DNA of 64,000 bases, taken from the NCBI GenBank assembly GCA_029011315.1, contig JAQXLA010000010.1:1-64000 (forward strand). Reading direction: 5' to 3'. The position numbers and the translations under genes are program-made. The notes under the pieces were generated by a model that did no database searches, had not been told where the DNA came from, and saw only the letters and a list, made by a program, of their open reading frames with translations. Below, one piece after another: positions 1 through 8,763 of the stretch. Source of the stretch: Desulfovibrionaceae bacterium. Its GTDB lineage: Bacteria > Desulfobacterota > Desulfovibrionia > Desulfovibrionales > Desulfovibrionaceae. Each line of letters begins with the position of its first letter. Within the stretch, counting starts at the first letter, position 1.

Positions 1-1
1 G

Positions 2-2173
2 GTCAAGTACCGTATCGTTAACATGGATTGTCCGGTGGAAGAGGGACTTATCAGAAAAAAGCTCGCAGCTGTCCCCGGAATCACCCGGCTTGAATTTAAT
101 CTCATCCAGAGAGAACTGACTGTCTACTATCACGATCTGACTTCAACTGATGTCATCGAAACAGCTCTCAGATCGATCGATATGATGCCTGAGGTACTCG
201 TCTCTGCCTCAGGAGAAGAGACGACTTGTCATAATTCAGAAGAAGGCAACGCCCTTCCAGTCCCCGAAATTCCCTGGAAGAAACTCACCATTGCTTTGAT
301 CCTTGCTGCTTTTTCAGAAGGCTCGGAACTCATGAAAGCATGGGGAAGCAGCGACCTTTGGCTGCATGGCTCAGCGTTAGGCCAAGCCGTCCTGGAATAT
401 CTGCCGCTGCTTTTTGCTGTCATTTCCATTGCGCTGAGCGGACTGACAACCTACAGGAAGGGATGGCTGGCTGTTTCCAATTTCAACCTGAACATCAATG
501 CCCTGATGTCCGTCGCGGTTACAGGAGCCGTTCTCATCGGTCAATTTCCTGAAGCGGCTATGGTCATGGTCTTGTTCAATGTGTCAGAAGCAATTGAAGC
601 AAAAGCCTTGGCCAGAGCTCGCAATGCTATCAAAAACCTGCTTGCCCTTACCCCTGATACCGCAACAGTATTGCAGGAAAATGGATGTTGGCGCGAAATG
701 GACATCCAGACAGTATCTGTCGGAAGTCGCGTGCGTGTGAAGCCAGGGGAGCGCATCGCGCTTGATGGTCTTGTGCTTTCTGGGCGATCGATGGTCGACC
801 AGTCGCCTATCACCGGAGAAAGCATGCCGGTTGAAAAACAGAAGGGCGATATTGTGTATGCCGGAACAGTCAACGAATCCGGATCTTTCGAATTTGAAAC
901 GACCGCAGCAGCTGCAAACTCCACGCTCGCTCGCATCATTCATGCCGTAGAGGATGCGCAAGGAAGCCGGGCCCCCATACAGCGGTTTGTAGATGCCTTC
1001 GCCCAATACTATACTCCTGCTGTTTTTCTGATTTCCATTCTCTCCGCTCTGCTTCCTCCATTGCTTTTTGACAGTGCCTGGATAGACTCTTGCTATACCG
1101 CTCTTGTCGTACTTGTTATCGGCTGCCCGTGCGCACTGGTCATTTCCACTCCAGTCAGTATCGTCAGCGGGATGGCAGCCGCGACCCGCTTGGGCATTCT
1201 AATCAAAGGCGGGCTGTTCCTTGAACAGGGCAGACGACTTAAACTGCTGGCTCTGGACAAAACAGGTACGATTACTTATGGCAATCCCCAACAGACGGAC
1301 TTTATCTGCATAGGACAGGACGAGGAACAGAATCTGAAAATGCTTGCAGCCAGTCTTGCCGCCCTTTCCGACCATCCTGTCTCAAAAGCCATTGCACAGG
1401 CTGCAACTGAATCCGGCATTCAGACACTTCCAGTGACAGACTTTACCGCTATTCCCGGGCAGGGAACCAGCGGTATTATCGGTGGACGCAAATGGTATCT
1501 GGGCAACCACAGAATGGCCGAAACACTGAATCTCTATTCGACTCTAATCGAGAGAAAGATACTGCAACTTGAAAAACAGGGCAAAACGGTTGTCGCCCTG
1601 ATGGAAGAAAACGGCGTACAATGCCTGATTGCCGTGGCCGATACTGTCAGAGAAAGCAGTCTGGAAGCGATCATGGAGCTGAAAAAGCTCGGCATCAAGA
1701 CTGTTATGCTGACAGGGGATAATGAACACACAGCTCAGGTCATCGCCGCGCAGGTTGGTGTGGATGATTTCCGTGCCAATCTGCTCCCGGAAGACAAGCT
1801 TGCCGTTATCAAACAGCTCAGGCAAAAAGGAAACAGTGTCGGCATGGCAGGCGACGGTATCAACGATGCGCCCGCGCTGGCTCAGGCTGATATTGGCTTT
1901 GCCATGGCTGGCGAGGGAACCGACATAGCCATCGAAACTGCCGACGTCGCACTTATGGATGACGATCTGCGAAAAATTCCACGCTTCATTCGCCTGTCCA
2001 AATCGACATATGCTATTCTCGTGCAGAACATCACCCTGACACTTGCCCTCAAAGCGACGTTTTTTGCTCTGACCTTCACCGGAAGCGCGACCATGTGGAT
2101 GGCTGTTTTTGCCGATGTGGGTACTGCTCTTTTGGTGGTGGCGAATGGCCTGAGAGTGATGCAAAATCACTAG
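2..2173 (+). CDS. Zn/Cd/Pb-translocating P1B-type ATPase, 5' end missing
   Basis: Inner-membrane heavy-metal efflux pump. The frame is open to the window edge and the first ATG (position 23) lies inside the metal-binding motif NMDCPVEEG, so the true start is upstream. Counting residues from that ATG: an N-terminal HMA-like domain (to about 70), transmembrane helices, the CPC metal-site motif at 368-370 within IGCPCALVISTP, the phosphorylation site DKTGT with Asp412, and the hinge GDGINDAPALA near 620. CPC followed by ALVISTP is typical of Zn2+/Cd2+/Pb2+ exporters rather than copper ATPases. The HMA motif has only one cysteine (MDCPVEE), a known variant of the CxxC form. No regulator gene is visible on the side shown. 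Substrate is inferred from motifs only. Confidence 0.93.
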   Translation, partial: VKYRIVNMDCPVEEGLIRKKLAAVPGITRLEFNLIQRELTVYYHDLTSTDVIETALRSIDMMPEVLVSASGEETTCHNSEEGNALPVPEIPWKKLTIALILAAFSEGSELMKAWGSSDLWLHGSALGQAVLEYLPLLFAVISIALSGLTTYRKGWLAVSNFNLNINALMSVAVTGAVLIGQFPEAAMVMVLFNVSEAIEAKALARARNAIKNLLALTPDTATVLQENGCWREMDIQTVSVGSRVRVKPGERIALDGLVLSGRSMVDQSPITGESMPVEKQKGDIVYAGTVNESGSFEFETTAAAANSTLARIIHAVEDAQGSRAPIQRFVDAFAQYYTPAVFLISILSALLPPLLFDSAWIDSCYTALVVLVIGCPCALVISTPVSIVSGMAAATRLGILIKGGLFLEQGRRLKLLALDKTGTITYGNPQQTDFICIGQDEEQNLKMLAASLAALSDHPVSKAIAQAATESGIQTLPVTDFTAIPGQGTSGIIGGRKWYLGNHRMAETLNLYSTLIERKILQLEKQGKTVVALMEENGVQCLIAVADTVRESSLEAIMELKKLGIKTVMLTGDNEHTAQVIAAQVGVDDFRANLLPEDKLAVIKQLRQKGNSVGMAGDGINDAPALAQADIGFAMAGEGTDIAIETADVALMDDDLRKIPRFIRLSKSTYAILVQNITLTLALKATFFALTFTGSATMWMAVFADVGTALLVVANGLRVMQNH

Positions 2174-2248
2174 TATTTGCGAAACAGTCCAGCAAAAGAA
2201 AAGATCGCACCTCTTCTCGACATTGAATCTCTGCCAGCATATCAAAAA

Positions 2249-2282
2249 AGCCTTCCTTCCGTCATAAGGCGGAAAGAAGGCT
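2249..2282 (-). terminator. Intrinsic terminator of the degP-like gene
   Basis: A 13-bp stem with one T-G pair (AGCCTTCCTTCCG paired with CGGAAAGAAGGCT, 8-nt loop) is followed on the minus strand by six T residues (plus-strand A run 2244-2249). It lies 20 bp past the stop of the protease gene, between two convergent genes. Confidence 0.8.
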
Positions 2283-2302
2283 TCAATATGTTCAAAACAG
2301 TG

Positions 2303-3718
2303 CTATTTCATTTCCAATGTTCGGAAGAAAGTCTGCCCGCGCCTGACGATCTGGAAAAGAACCGCTTTTCGTTTCGCCGCGCCTTTCAAAGCAGCTTCAA
2401 ACTGACGCACCGTCCGCACGTCATCAAGATTGGCCGATACGATAAGGTCTCCAGGAGCGATGCCGGATTCCGCAGCTGGCTTACCCTGCTCCACATTAAC
2501 CACGACCATCCCTTCGCTGCCGTATGTTTGGCGGGCCTTTTCTCCCTTTGCTTCCTGAACGGTCAAACCAAGAGCGGAACTGGTATATTCTGATGTATTT
2601 TTTCGAGCCGGCAGACCGGATTCCGCTTGCAGATTTTCACTGTTTCGCGTTCCAAGCGTTACGGAACGGCGTTCTGTTCGGCCATTGCGCCAGATTTTCA
2701 AATTCGCTCCCGATCCCGGAGCACTCGTAGCAATAGCCCGCATAAACGTTTTCTGATCCGTAACTTTCATGCCGTTCACTTCGAGGACGACATCACCCGA
2801 ACGAAGACCGGCTTTTTCAGCAGGCTGCCCCGGAAGCACTGAAGCAATAAGCACGCCGCCAGCCTGAGGATCCAGCCCCATGGCTCTGGCTGTCCTGCTG
2901 TCCATATCCTGAATGGTCACGCCAAGCCATCCTCTGTCGACGCGCTTATGATCCCGCAGCTGAGCGATAATCTGCGAAGCCATGTTGGAAGGAATCGCAA
3001 AGCCGATTCCCTGACCGCTGGCGATGATAGCCGTATTGATGCCGATCACACGGCCATTCAGATCAATCAGCGGACCGCCGCTGTTGCCGGGATTGATGGA
3101 AGCATCTGTCTGAAGATAGTTGTCATACGGCCCGGAACGGATATCGCGCCCTTTGGCGCTTAAAATGCCGGCCGTTACCGTATGCCCAAGGCCGAACGGA
3201 TTGCCGATAGCCAGCACCCATTCCCCGACTTCAGACCGATCGGAATCGCCGAATTCCAGATACGGGAGCTTCTGCGGAGCCTGAACCTTCAGCAAAGCCA
3301 AATCTGTTTCCGCATCAGATCCGATGATTTTGGCAGGAAGCGATTCGTCCTTGCCGTTCGTTCCCTGAAGATTGATAAGCACCGTATCCGCCCCGGCAAC
3401 GACATGATTATTCGTCACGATATAGCCGTCGGAAGAAATAATGAAGCCCGTACCGAGCGAACGCTTCGTGCGCGGCGCACGGTTTCCTCGTCCTTCAAAA
3501 AAACGGAAGAACTGCTCAAATTCCGGAGGCAGCCCACGGAACATATCCGCCTGCGTTCCCCCCTGAATATGTTTCTCTGTACTGATGTTGACAACAGCCT
3601 TCCCTGTCGCGGCGGCGATGGGAGCGAAGCTGTCCGGTGCTGGAGCCGCAACGGCCGTCAAGGCGAATACCGCGCAAAGCATCAGGGCAAGAGATGTTTT
3701 TCGTATCATCTGCAACAT
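2303..3718 (-). CDS. degP: DegP/HtrA family periplasmic serine protease (Do-like)
   Basis: Trypsin-like protease and chaperone for envelope proteins. I start it at the ATG at 3718 (471 aa), which has AGGAG at good spacing and opens directly into a signal peptide (MLQMIRKTSLALMLCAVFA, cleavage near AVAA-PAP). The open frame runs further upstream but that part is not signal-like. The catalytic triad is visible: His105 (TNNHVVAG), Asp139 (ETDLALL) and Ser213 (NPGNSGGPL). Two PDZ domains follow, about residues 250-345 and 375-470, the usual DegP/DegQ layout. Monocistronic, with its own terminator. The symbol is by family; DegQ or MucD-like assignment is equally possible. Confidence 0.93.
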   Translation of the reverse strand: MLQMIRKTSLALMLCAVFALTAVAAPAPDSFAPIAAATGKAVVNISTEKHIQGGTQADMFRGLPPEFEQFFRFFEGRGNRAPRTKRSLGTGFIISSDGYIVTNNHVVAGADTVLINLQGTNGKDESLPAKIIGSDAETDLALLKVQAPQKLPYLEFGDSDRSEVGEWVLAIGNPFGLGHTVTAGILSAKGRDIRSGPYDNYLQTDASINPGNSGGPLIDLNGRVIGINTAIIASGQGIGFAIPSNMASQIIAQLRDHKRVDRGWLGVTIQDMDSRTARAMGLDPQAGGVLIASVLPGQPAEKAGLRSGDVVLEVNGMKVTDQKTFMRAIATSAPGSGANLKIWRNGRTERRSVTLGTRNSENLQAESGLPARKNTSEYTSSALGLTVQEAKGEKARQTYGSEGMVVVNVEQGKPAAESGIAPGDLIVSANLDDVRTVRQFEAALKGAAKRKAVLFQIVRRGQTFFRTLEMK

Positions 3719-3836
3719 GAACGACTCCTTTTTAAGGGTTGTTTCCATGGTAGCACTGCAAGGGAAAAAGTCAAAAACGCAGCTGCCTTCACGGGATCCG
3801 GCAGGATCACGGCAACCAGCTGAATTGCCGTCCGGA

Positions 3837-5024
3837 TTAGTCTCTGGCAAAGATGTCCCGAGTATATACCCGATCTTCGTAGCCTTTCAGTTCCTCACCC
3901 AGCCGATTGGCAAGTATGACATCAGAATTTTCGGCAAAACGGCTGAAGTCATGATAGACAGAAAATCCTTCGTAAACATCATCATGCACAGTGGGTTCAT
4001 ACACGATAATCTGCGCTCCGTGCGCCTGCAGGCTTTCCATGATATCCAGGATAGCGGACTGCCGGAAATTGTCACTGCCAGCCTTCATAGTAAGGCGATA
4101 AATGCCCACAGTCCTTGGATTTCTGGCAAGAATGCGATCCACCACAAACTGCTTGCGCGTTGCATTGGATTCGACAATGGCCCGAATCAGGTTATTCGGC
4201 GTACCGCTGAAATTTGCCAGAAGCTGCCGGGTATCCTTGGGCAGACAATAGCCTCCGTAGCCGAAAGAGGGATTGTTATAATACTGTCCAATACGGGGAT
4301 CGAAACAAATTCCCCGGACTATCTGTTCCGTTTTCAAGCCGTGAAGTTCCGCATACGTATCCAGTTCGTTAAAGAACGCCACTCTCATGGCAAGATAGGT
4401 ATTCGCAAACAACTTGACGGCTTCCGCTTCAGTGGATTCGATAATCAGCGTCGGAATATTTTCATCCTCAGCCCCTTCATGAAGCAGACCGGCAAAAGCG
4501 TCCGCACGCTTACGCAGATCGTCCGAGCAGCCATGAGGCACACCGACAATAATGCGGGAAGGATGGAGATTGTCATACAATGCCCGCCCCTCGCGCAGGA
4601 ATTCCGGAGAGAATAACAAGTTCGGAAGAGCAAAACGTTTTCGAACTTCGGCAAGATACCCTACTGGAACCGTTGACTTAATGACGACCGTTGCTGAAGG
4701 ATTCGCTTTTTCAATCAGAGAAAGCACCGTTTCCACGGAAGAAGTATCAAAATCATTGCGCCGGACATCGTAATTCGTCGGCGTTGCGATCACAATCAGA
4801 TCCGATTCCGCATATGTGCTCTCTCCATCAAGAGTCGCCGTCAAATGCAACGGTCTGTTCTGTAAAAAATCTTCTATTTCGCTGTCCCGAATGGGAGATT
4901 GACCATGATTTATCAGCGTAACACGATTCGGCACAATATCTACGGCCGTTACGTCGTTATGCTGCGCCAGGAGAACAGCAAGACTCAACCCCACATAACC
5001 GGTTCCAGCAACAGCGATGCGCAT
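3837..5024 (-). CDS. ugd: UDP-glucose 6-dehydrogenase
   Basis: Oxidises UDP-glucose to UDP-glucuronate with 2 NAD+, feeding envelope polysaccharide synthesis. From the ATG at 5024 the protein is 395 aa and begins MRIAVAGTGYVGLS, the N-terminal Rossmann motif at the usual place for the family; earlier in-frame ATGs (5063, 5120) add an unrelated tail. The catalytic-loop motif with the active-site cysteine, NPSFGYGGYCLPKDT, is present, as are STVPVGY and SPEFLREG. From memory it follows the short E. coli type Ugd closely along its length. The Shine-Dalgarno sequence is weak, so the start is chosen mainly on family length. Divergent from the permease gene at 5235; no polysaccharide cluster nearby. 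Confidence 0.93.
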   Translation of the reverse strand: MRIAVAGTGYVGLSLAVLLAQHNDVTAVDIVPNRVTLINHGQSPIRDSEIEDFLQNRPLHLTATLDGESTYAESDLIVIATPTNYDVRRNDFDTSSVETVLSLIEKANPSATVVIKSTVPVGYLAEVRKRFALPNLLFSPEFLREGRALYDNLHPSRIIVGVPHGCSDDLRKRADAFAGLLHEGAEDENIPTLIIESTEAEAVKLFANTYLAMRVAFFNELDTYAELHGLKTEQIVRGICFDPRIGQYYNNPSFGYGGYCLPKDTRQLLANFSGTPNNLIRAIVESNATRKQFVVDRILARNPRTVGIYRLTMKAGSDNFRQSAILDIMESLQAHGAQIIVYEPTVHDDVYEGFSVYHDFSRFAENSDVILANRLGEELKGYEDRVYTRDIFARD

Positions 5025-5103
5025 AGTCGAAAAACCACTGAATCCTTTATTGTTATGTTTCATAAAAGTTGGATGATCGACGAAAAAACAATGATTCTTC
5101 AGA

Positions 5104-5131
5104 ATGGCTGATATAGCCATCCTGTTTTTTT
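5104..5131 (+). terminator. Plus-strand terminator-like hairpin in the ugd/permease divergent region
   Basis: ATGGCT, a 5-nt loop, AGCCAT, then CCTG and seven T residues on the plus strand. No plus-strand gene ends here: it sits between the divergent ugd and AI-2E-family genes, so it could end an antisense transcript or attenuate the permease mRNA. The stem is only 6 bp. Confidence 0.4.
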
Positions 5132-5234
5132 ACAATATCCTAATTTTCTTGCAAAAAGAAAGCTCTGCTCTTGTCTTTTTTTTCTTTGTCACGCATAGAT
5201 ATCACCAATGCACTGCCTATAAAAGGAGGCTTGT

Positions 5235-6278
5235 ATGTCCCGTATCCTTGCCCTTTGCGCCATGACAGCATGGATCCTCCTGCTTATTCCCTATCCGATT
5301 ACAACCTTTATGGCCGCGTGCATCGCCTGCGTGACCTATCCTTTCTATCAAAAGTGCACCAGCTGGCTTTCTCCCCGCATTGGCATGATGGCCTATGCGT
5401 CTTCCATCGGGTTCGCCGTGATGCTTCCTATCGTCGTCATCGTATCACTCGTTACACCGCAGGCTCTGGCAGGACTCCGCACGCTCGATGCGCTGCGTAC
5501 TTCGGAATGGATGCACGGAGTCCGTGCTCAGACACTGTATCATAATGTCGATACAGCCTTAAAAAAAATCCCCGGATTTGACGGAGGACTGGAACAGCTG
5601 GCGGGGAATATCACCGATCTGATTGGCTCCCTGACCCGTCAAATACTTGCCGGAGGAGTCGGATTCTTTGGCGGCGCATTTCAGGCTGTAGTCGTTGTCT
5701 GTCTCTTCGTTCTCCTCTGCCTGCTGTTTGCCAACTATGCTTCAACGTTTAAAAAATTTACCTGCCGCATCACATCGCTTCCCGAAGATGTCGTATCCCG
5801 TTACGTCACGGCTTTTCGCAAGGCTATCTTCGGGGTTTTAATCGGTGTGGTATTCGTTGCCATGATTCAGGGTTTTCTATGCGGACTTGGCTTTTCCGTA
5901 GCCGGCGTGCCGCAAGCCGCCTTTTGGGGGCTACTGGCTGCCTGTGTCGCACCTATTCCCTTTATCGGCACAACTCTCGTCTGGATTCCCATATGCATCT
6001 GGCTCTGGATCAAAAGTACGCTTCTGGCAACGATTGGACTCGCGCTATGGTGCGCAATCGTCGTAAGCGGTGTTGACAACTTCCTGCGCCCATTCTTCCT
6101 GAAAACTGGCATCGATGCCTCCGTTCTTGTGCTTGTTCTCGCCATTATCTGCGGTCTAGCAGCATTCGGTCCAGTCGGCATTTTTGTCGGACCGCTTCTC
6201 GTCGCCTTTGCTGTACAGTCTGCCAGAGAAAGTGATACCTTCACGAAGGCAAATCAGAATTCAGAAAAAAAAGAATAA
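5235..6278 (+). CDS. AI-2E family transporter / PerM-like inner-membrane protein
   Basis: A 347-aa polytopic membrane protein of the UPF0118/AI-2E transporter family. The ATG at 5235 has an excellent AAAGGAGG site. I count about eight hydrophobic segments: two near the start (residues 1-35, 55-80), a polar periplasmic part (about 85-150), a strongly hydrophobic helix near 155-180, and the family's clustered helices from 200 to 335, with the conserved GVPQAAFWGLLAA and PFIGTTLVWIP stretch. Members export varied solutes and the substrate here is unknown; the family name comes from one AI-2 exporter and should not be read as quorum sensing. Single gene, ended by the terminator at 6349-6384. Confidence 0.85.
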   Translation: MSRILALCAMTAWILLLIPYPITTFMAACIACVTYPFYQKCTSWLSPRIGMMAYASSIGFAVMLPIVVIVSLVTPQALAGLRTLDALRTSEWMHGVRAQTLYHNVDTALKKIPGFDGGLEQLAGNITDLIGSLTRQILAGGVGFFGGAFQAVVVVCLFVLLCLLFANYASTFKKFTCRITSLPEDVVSRYVTAFRKAIFGVLIGVVFVAMIQGFLCGLGFSVAGVPQAAFWGLLAACVAPIPFIGTTLVWIPICIWLWIKSTLLATIGLALWCAIVVSGVDNFLRPFFLKTGIDASVLVLVLAIICGLAAFGPVGIFVGPLLVAFAVQSARESDTFTKANQNSEKKE

Positions 6279-6348
6279 TCCTGTCTCAGAAGAGGATCAC
6301 GCCCTTACCTCGCACAATCCATGTGTTTTTTTCATACGTCTTCAAAAG

Positions 6349-6384
6349 ACAAGGCTGCGTTTCCATACCAGGACGCAGCCTTGT
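6349..6384. terminator. Bidirectional terminator between permease and htpG
   Basis: A perfect 12-bp stem, ACAAGGCTGCGT and ACGCAGCCTTGT, encloses a 12-nt loop. It has an A-rich left flank and a T-rich right flank, in the gap between convergent genes, so it can serve both strands. Confidence 0.8.
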
Positions 6385-6404
6385 TTCTATACCCCCAGAA
6401 TCAG

Positions 6405-8303
6405 CTATTTTTCATTCTTCGCATACAGGGCACTGGCTTTTTCCAATGTTCGGTTCATACGCTGCACCAAATCATGCGGGTCGCGCATATAGCCATCCAA
6501 AAGCAGCGTCATGTCAAAAAGTTGACGAACCATATCCTCCAGATTTGCATCCGAGGCATCGTTTCTGTACATTTTCAGCATATTCCTCAGCAGAGGATGA
6601 TCCCGATTGACCTCAAAGATCTTTTTGGGGATGGTTTCATCCTTCTGCATCACGCGCATCAGGCGATCCATGGACGAGGTAACGCCATCATCCGCAACCA
6701 GGCAGGCCGGACTATCTGTGAGGCGGTGCGATACGCGTACATCCTTAACCTGATCGCCAAGAAGCGTACGCATGGAAGCGACGAGACTGTCAAAAGCCGA
6801 CAACTCGTCTTCCTGAAGTGCCTCAGCTCCACCTGTTTTCGCTTCCTTATCCGCGAACGCATCAAGCACGGAGCTATCGGCATGCTCGACAGCCTTAAAG
6901 GTGAAATCCTTGTACTTGCCGATGGATTCCAGAGCAAATTCGTCAACTGGCTCATAAAGATACAGGACTTCGATCCCCTTCCGCAGAAACGTCTCCATAT
7001 ACGGACTCGAAACAGCTCCTTCTCTTCCGGACGCGGCAAGATACCAAATTTCCTTCTGGCCTTCCTTGGCCCGCTCAATATAGCCGTCCAGAGAAGTCAG
7101 TTTCGTCTGCGCATCAAAGGCGGAAGAATTAAAGCGCAACAGAGGAACAATGCGATCCCGGTGCAGAAAATCACTGTAGCCGAGTTTGAAGACTTTGCCG
7201 TGAAGGTTCCAGAATTTTTCATATTCTTCCGGAGTGTCCTGCGCCGTTTTTTCAAAACGCCCCAAAAGCTGCTTGATCAGCGCCTGAGAAATGCCGCGCA
7301 GAATACGATTTTCCTGAAGCGTTTCCCGGGAAATATTGAGAGGAAGATCTTCGGTATCGACCACACCTTTGATGAATCCGAGCCAATCGGGAAGAAGATT
7401 CTTGTCTTCCCGGCGAATCATCACGCGGCGCACGTACAAATCCAGTCCCCAGTGATCATTGTACGGCCCGAAATTTCTCTGCTCTGTACCGGGAACAAAC
7501 AGCAATGCGCTGAACTGCGTCGGCACATCCACAGATAAATGCAGCGTATCCAGAGGTTCCGTTTCCTCTCCGGTCAGGAATTTGTAAAAATCTGCGTACT
7601 GCTCCTTGGTTACGGAAAAACGGGGCTCACGCCATAAAGCCGGCGTCGTATTCAGACGCTTGTCTCCAAGCAGCACCGGAAATGGAACAAAAGCCGAATG
7701 TTTGCGCACAATACTTTCCAGACGGAAATCTTCAAGAAACTCCGATGCGTCTTCCTTCAGCCAGGCCCGGATTTCCGTGCCGCGTTTCCAGGAACAATCC
7801 TCTACTTCTTCAATTTCATAGGATCCTGTTCCATCTGATGACCAACGCAACGCCCTGCTGCCTTCTTCAAAGGATCGAGTCAGCACCTCAACGCGATCGG
7901 CGACCATGAAAACAGAATAAAAGCCAATACCGAAACGCCCAATGATGCTGGAAGCTTCCGGCTTGTCACCTACCGCCTGCATAAAATCCTCTGATCCCGA
8001 ATGCGCTATCGTACCAAGATTCCTGACCAATTCTTCTTCCGTCATCCCGATGCCGGTATCGGACACCGTTAATGTCCTGGCAGCTTTATCGGCCGAGAGA
8101 CGAATCTCAAGAGGCATTGACGCATCGAACGACGCAGGCACAGTTCCTGAAGCCTGATGATACCGCAGCTTGTCCAGAGCATCAGATGCGTTGGAAATAA
8201 GCTCTCGTAGAAAGATTTCCCGATCAGTATATAGAGAATGCGTCAAGATACGCAAAACTTTCTGAGTCTCCGCATGAAATTCGTGTCGCACCGCTTCAGT
8301 CAT
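6405..8303 (-). CDS. htpG: Molecular chaperone HtpG (Hsp90)
   Basis: Cytoplasmic ATP-dependent chaperone acting with DnaK on late folding intermediates. Started at the ATG at 8303 (632 aa, normal HtpG length), where GAGGAA lies 8 nt upstream; a start 21 nt earlier is possible but lacks a site. The GHKL ATPase is at the N-terminus with the Hsp90 signature YTDREIFLRELISNASDALD (N box), DTGIGMTEEEL and GRFGIGFYSVFMVAD. Middle domain about residues 225-490 (ISRETLQENRILRGISQALIK near 330), C-terminal dimer domain to the end. Likely transcribed alone from the promoter at 8342-8369. Confidence 0.96.
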   Translation of the reverse strand: MTEAVRHEFHAETQKVLRILTHSLYTDREIFLRELISNASDALDKLRYHQASGTVPASFDASMPLEIRLSADKAARTLTVSDTGIGMTEEELVRNLGTIAHSGSEDFMQAVGDKPEASSIIGRFGIGFYSVFMVADRVEVLTRSFEEGSRALRWSSDGTGSYEIEEVEDCSWKRGTEIRAWLKEDASEFLEDFRLESIVRKHSAFVPFPVLLGDKRLNTTPALWREPRFSVTKEQYADFYKFLTGEETEPLDTLHLSVDVPTQFSALLFVPGTEQRNFGPYNDHWGLDLYVRRVMIRREDKNLLPDWLGFIKGVVDTEDLPLNISRETLQENRILRGISQALIKQLLGRFEKTAQDTPEEYEKFWNLHGKVFKLGYSDFLHRDRIVPLLRFNSSAFDAQTKLTSLDGYIERAKEGQKEIWYLAASGREGAVSSPYMETFLRKGIEVLYLYEPVDEFALESIGKYKDFTFKAVEHADSSVLDAFADKEAKTGGAEALQEDELSAFDSLVASMRTLLGDQVKDVRVSHRLTDSPACLVADDGVTSSMDRLMRVMQKDETIPKKIFEVNRDHPLLRNMLKMYRNDASDANLEDMVRQLFDMTLLLDGYMRDPHDLVQRMNRTLEKASALYAKNEK

Positions 8304-8341
8304 AATGTTTTTCCTCGTAAACAAAAAATTTTTCGTTCTCT

Positions 8342-8369
8342 AATATAATCATGCTCCGAACCATGGCAA
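8342..8369 (-). promoter_or_regulatory. Candidate sigma-70 promoter of htpG
   Basis: On the minus strand TTGCCA (8369-8364), a 16-nt spacer and TATATT (8347-8342) lie about 40 bp before the htpG start. I see no sigma-32-type element here. Assigned by eye only. Confidence 0.5.
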
Positions 8370-8379
8370 GGAGGGGAAA

Positions 8380-8399
8380 AAAATACCAATCGGTATTTT
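8380..8399. promoter_or_regulatory. Perfect palindrome, likely operator next to the htpG promoter
   Basis: AAAATACC-AATC-GGTATTTT: 8-bp arms and a 4-bp centre, ending 10 bp upstream of the proposed htpG -35 hexamer. The size and symmetry fit a dimeric helix-turn-helix repressor or activator site. The cognate regulator is not identified. Confidence 0.4.
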
Positions 8400-8548
8400 A
8401 CATATCGGATCTTGCATCTATCTGTTTTTACTGATATTTTTTAAAACAGTTTCTTCTTTTTTTTAAGCCTGCTTAAAAAACTTTACTTTTTTTTACGTTT
8501 TTGTAGAATTTTGTTCCTGTCTGACAACTGATAAAAAACGGAGTTTCT

Positions 8549-8577
8549 TTGAAAAAAACTTGTTTTTTCAATATATT
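8549..8577 (+). promoter_or_regulatory. Candidate promoter of the glutamate synthase operon
   Basis: TTGAAA (8549-8554), a 17-nt spacer and TATATT (8572-8577), predicting a start near 8584. That leaves an untranslated leader of about 180 nt before the ATG at 8764. Confidence 0.55.
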
Positions 8578-8583
8578 ATAAAA

Positions 8584-8763
8584 AATTTACGACTTTAGCA
8601 CATTTTTTGCTAAAATTGTAAAAGTCCATATCAGTGCTCCGGCAGTATCACAATTTTGATAACGATTATTCCGGATTGCACGGTCGGGAACAGTTTTGAG
8701 GTCTGCTGTTACTGTATTAGAAGCGCCATCCGGCGCATACTTCATTTTTTAAGGAAAAGGATT
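8584..8763 (+). promoter_or_regulatory. Structured leader of the glutamate synthase operon
   Basis: Several complementary segments are visible. TTTAGCA (8594-8600) pairs with TGCTAAA (8608-8614). AAAATTGT (8612-8619) pairs with ACAATTTT (8650-8657) and shares three bases with the first stem, so the two compete. A late hairpin GCGCC-ATCC-GGCGC (8723-8736) is followed by a T-rich tract just before the AAGGAAAAGG ribosome-binding site. I do not recognise a known riboswitch class. Confidence 0.35.

Larger units (their letters stand above)
8304..8763. other. AT-rich divergent control region, htpG / glutamate synthase
   Basis: This 460-bp stretch holds no gene I can support. It contains the htpG promoter and palindrome on the left, a second perfect inverted repeat at 8459-8480 (TTTTTTAAGC-CT-GCTTAAAAAA), a plus-strand promoter at 8549-8577, and a leader of about 180 nt before the first glutamate synthase gene. 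A short frame from 8656 runs in phase into the glt gene but has no ribosome-binding site. Confidence 0.6.

Noticed and set aside
23..25. ATG at 23 as the start of the metal ATPase
   Set aside because: It is inside the metal-binding motif and the frame continues upstream with normal HMA sequence, so the gene is truncated by the window edge.
3585..4616. Plus-strand frame of 343 codons
   Set aside because: Spans the junction of two minus-strand genes with good motifs; no coding evidence of its own.
5235..6278. Reading the AI-2E family gene as a quorum-sensing exporter
   Set aside because: The family name covers transporters with varied or unknown substrates, and no luxS or lsr gene is nearby.
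6321..7538. A 405-codon open frame on the plus strand
   Set aside because: It lies wholly within htpG in the opposite sense, has no ribosome-binding site or recognisable domain, and its sequence is the His/Arg-rich type expected from antisense of a real gene.
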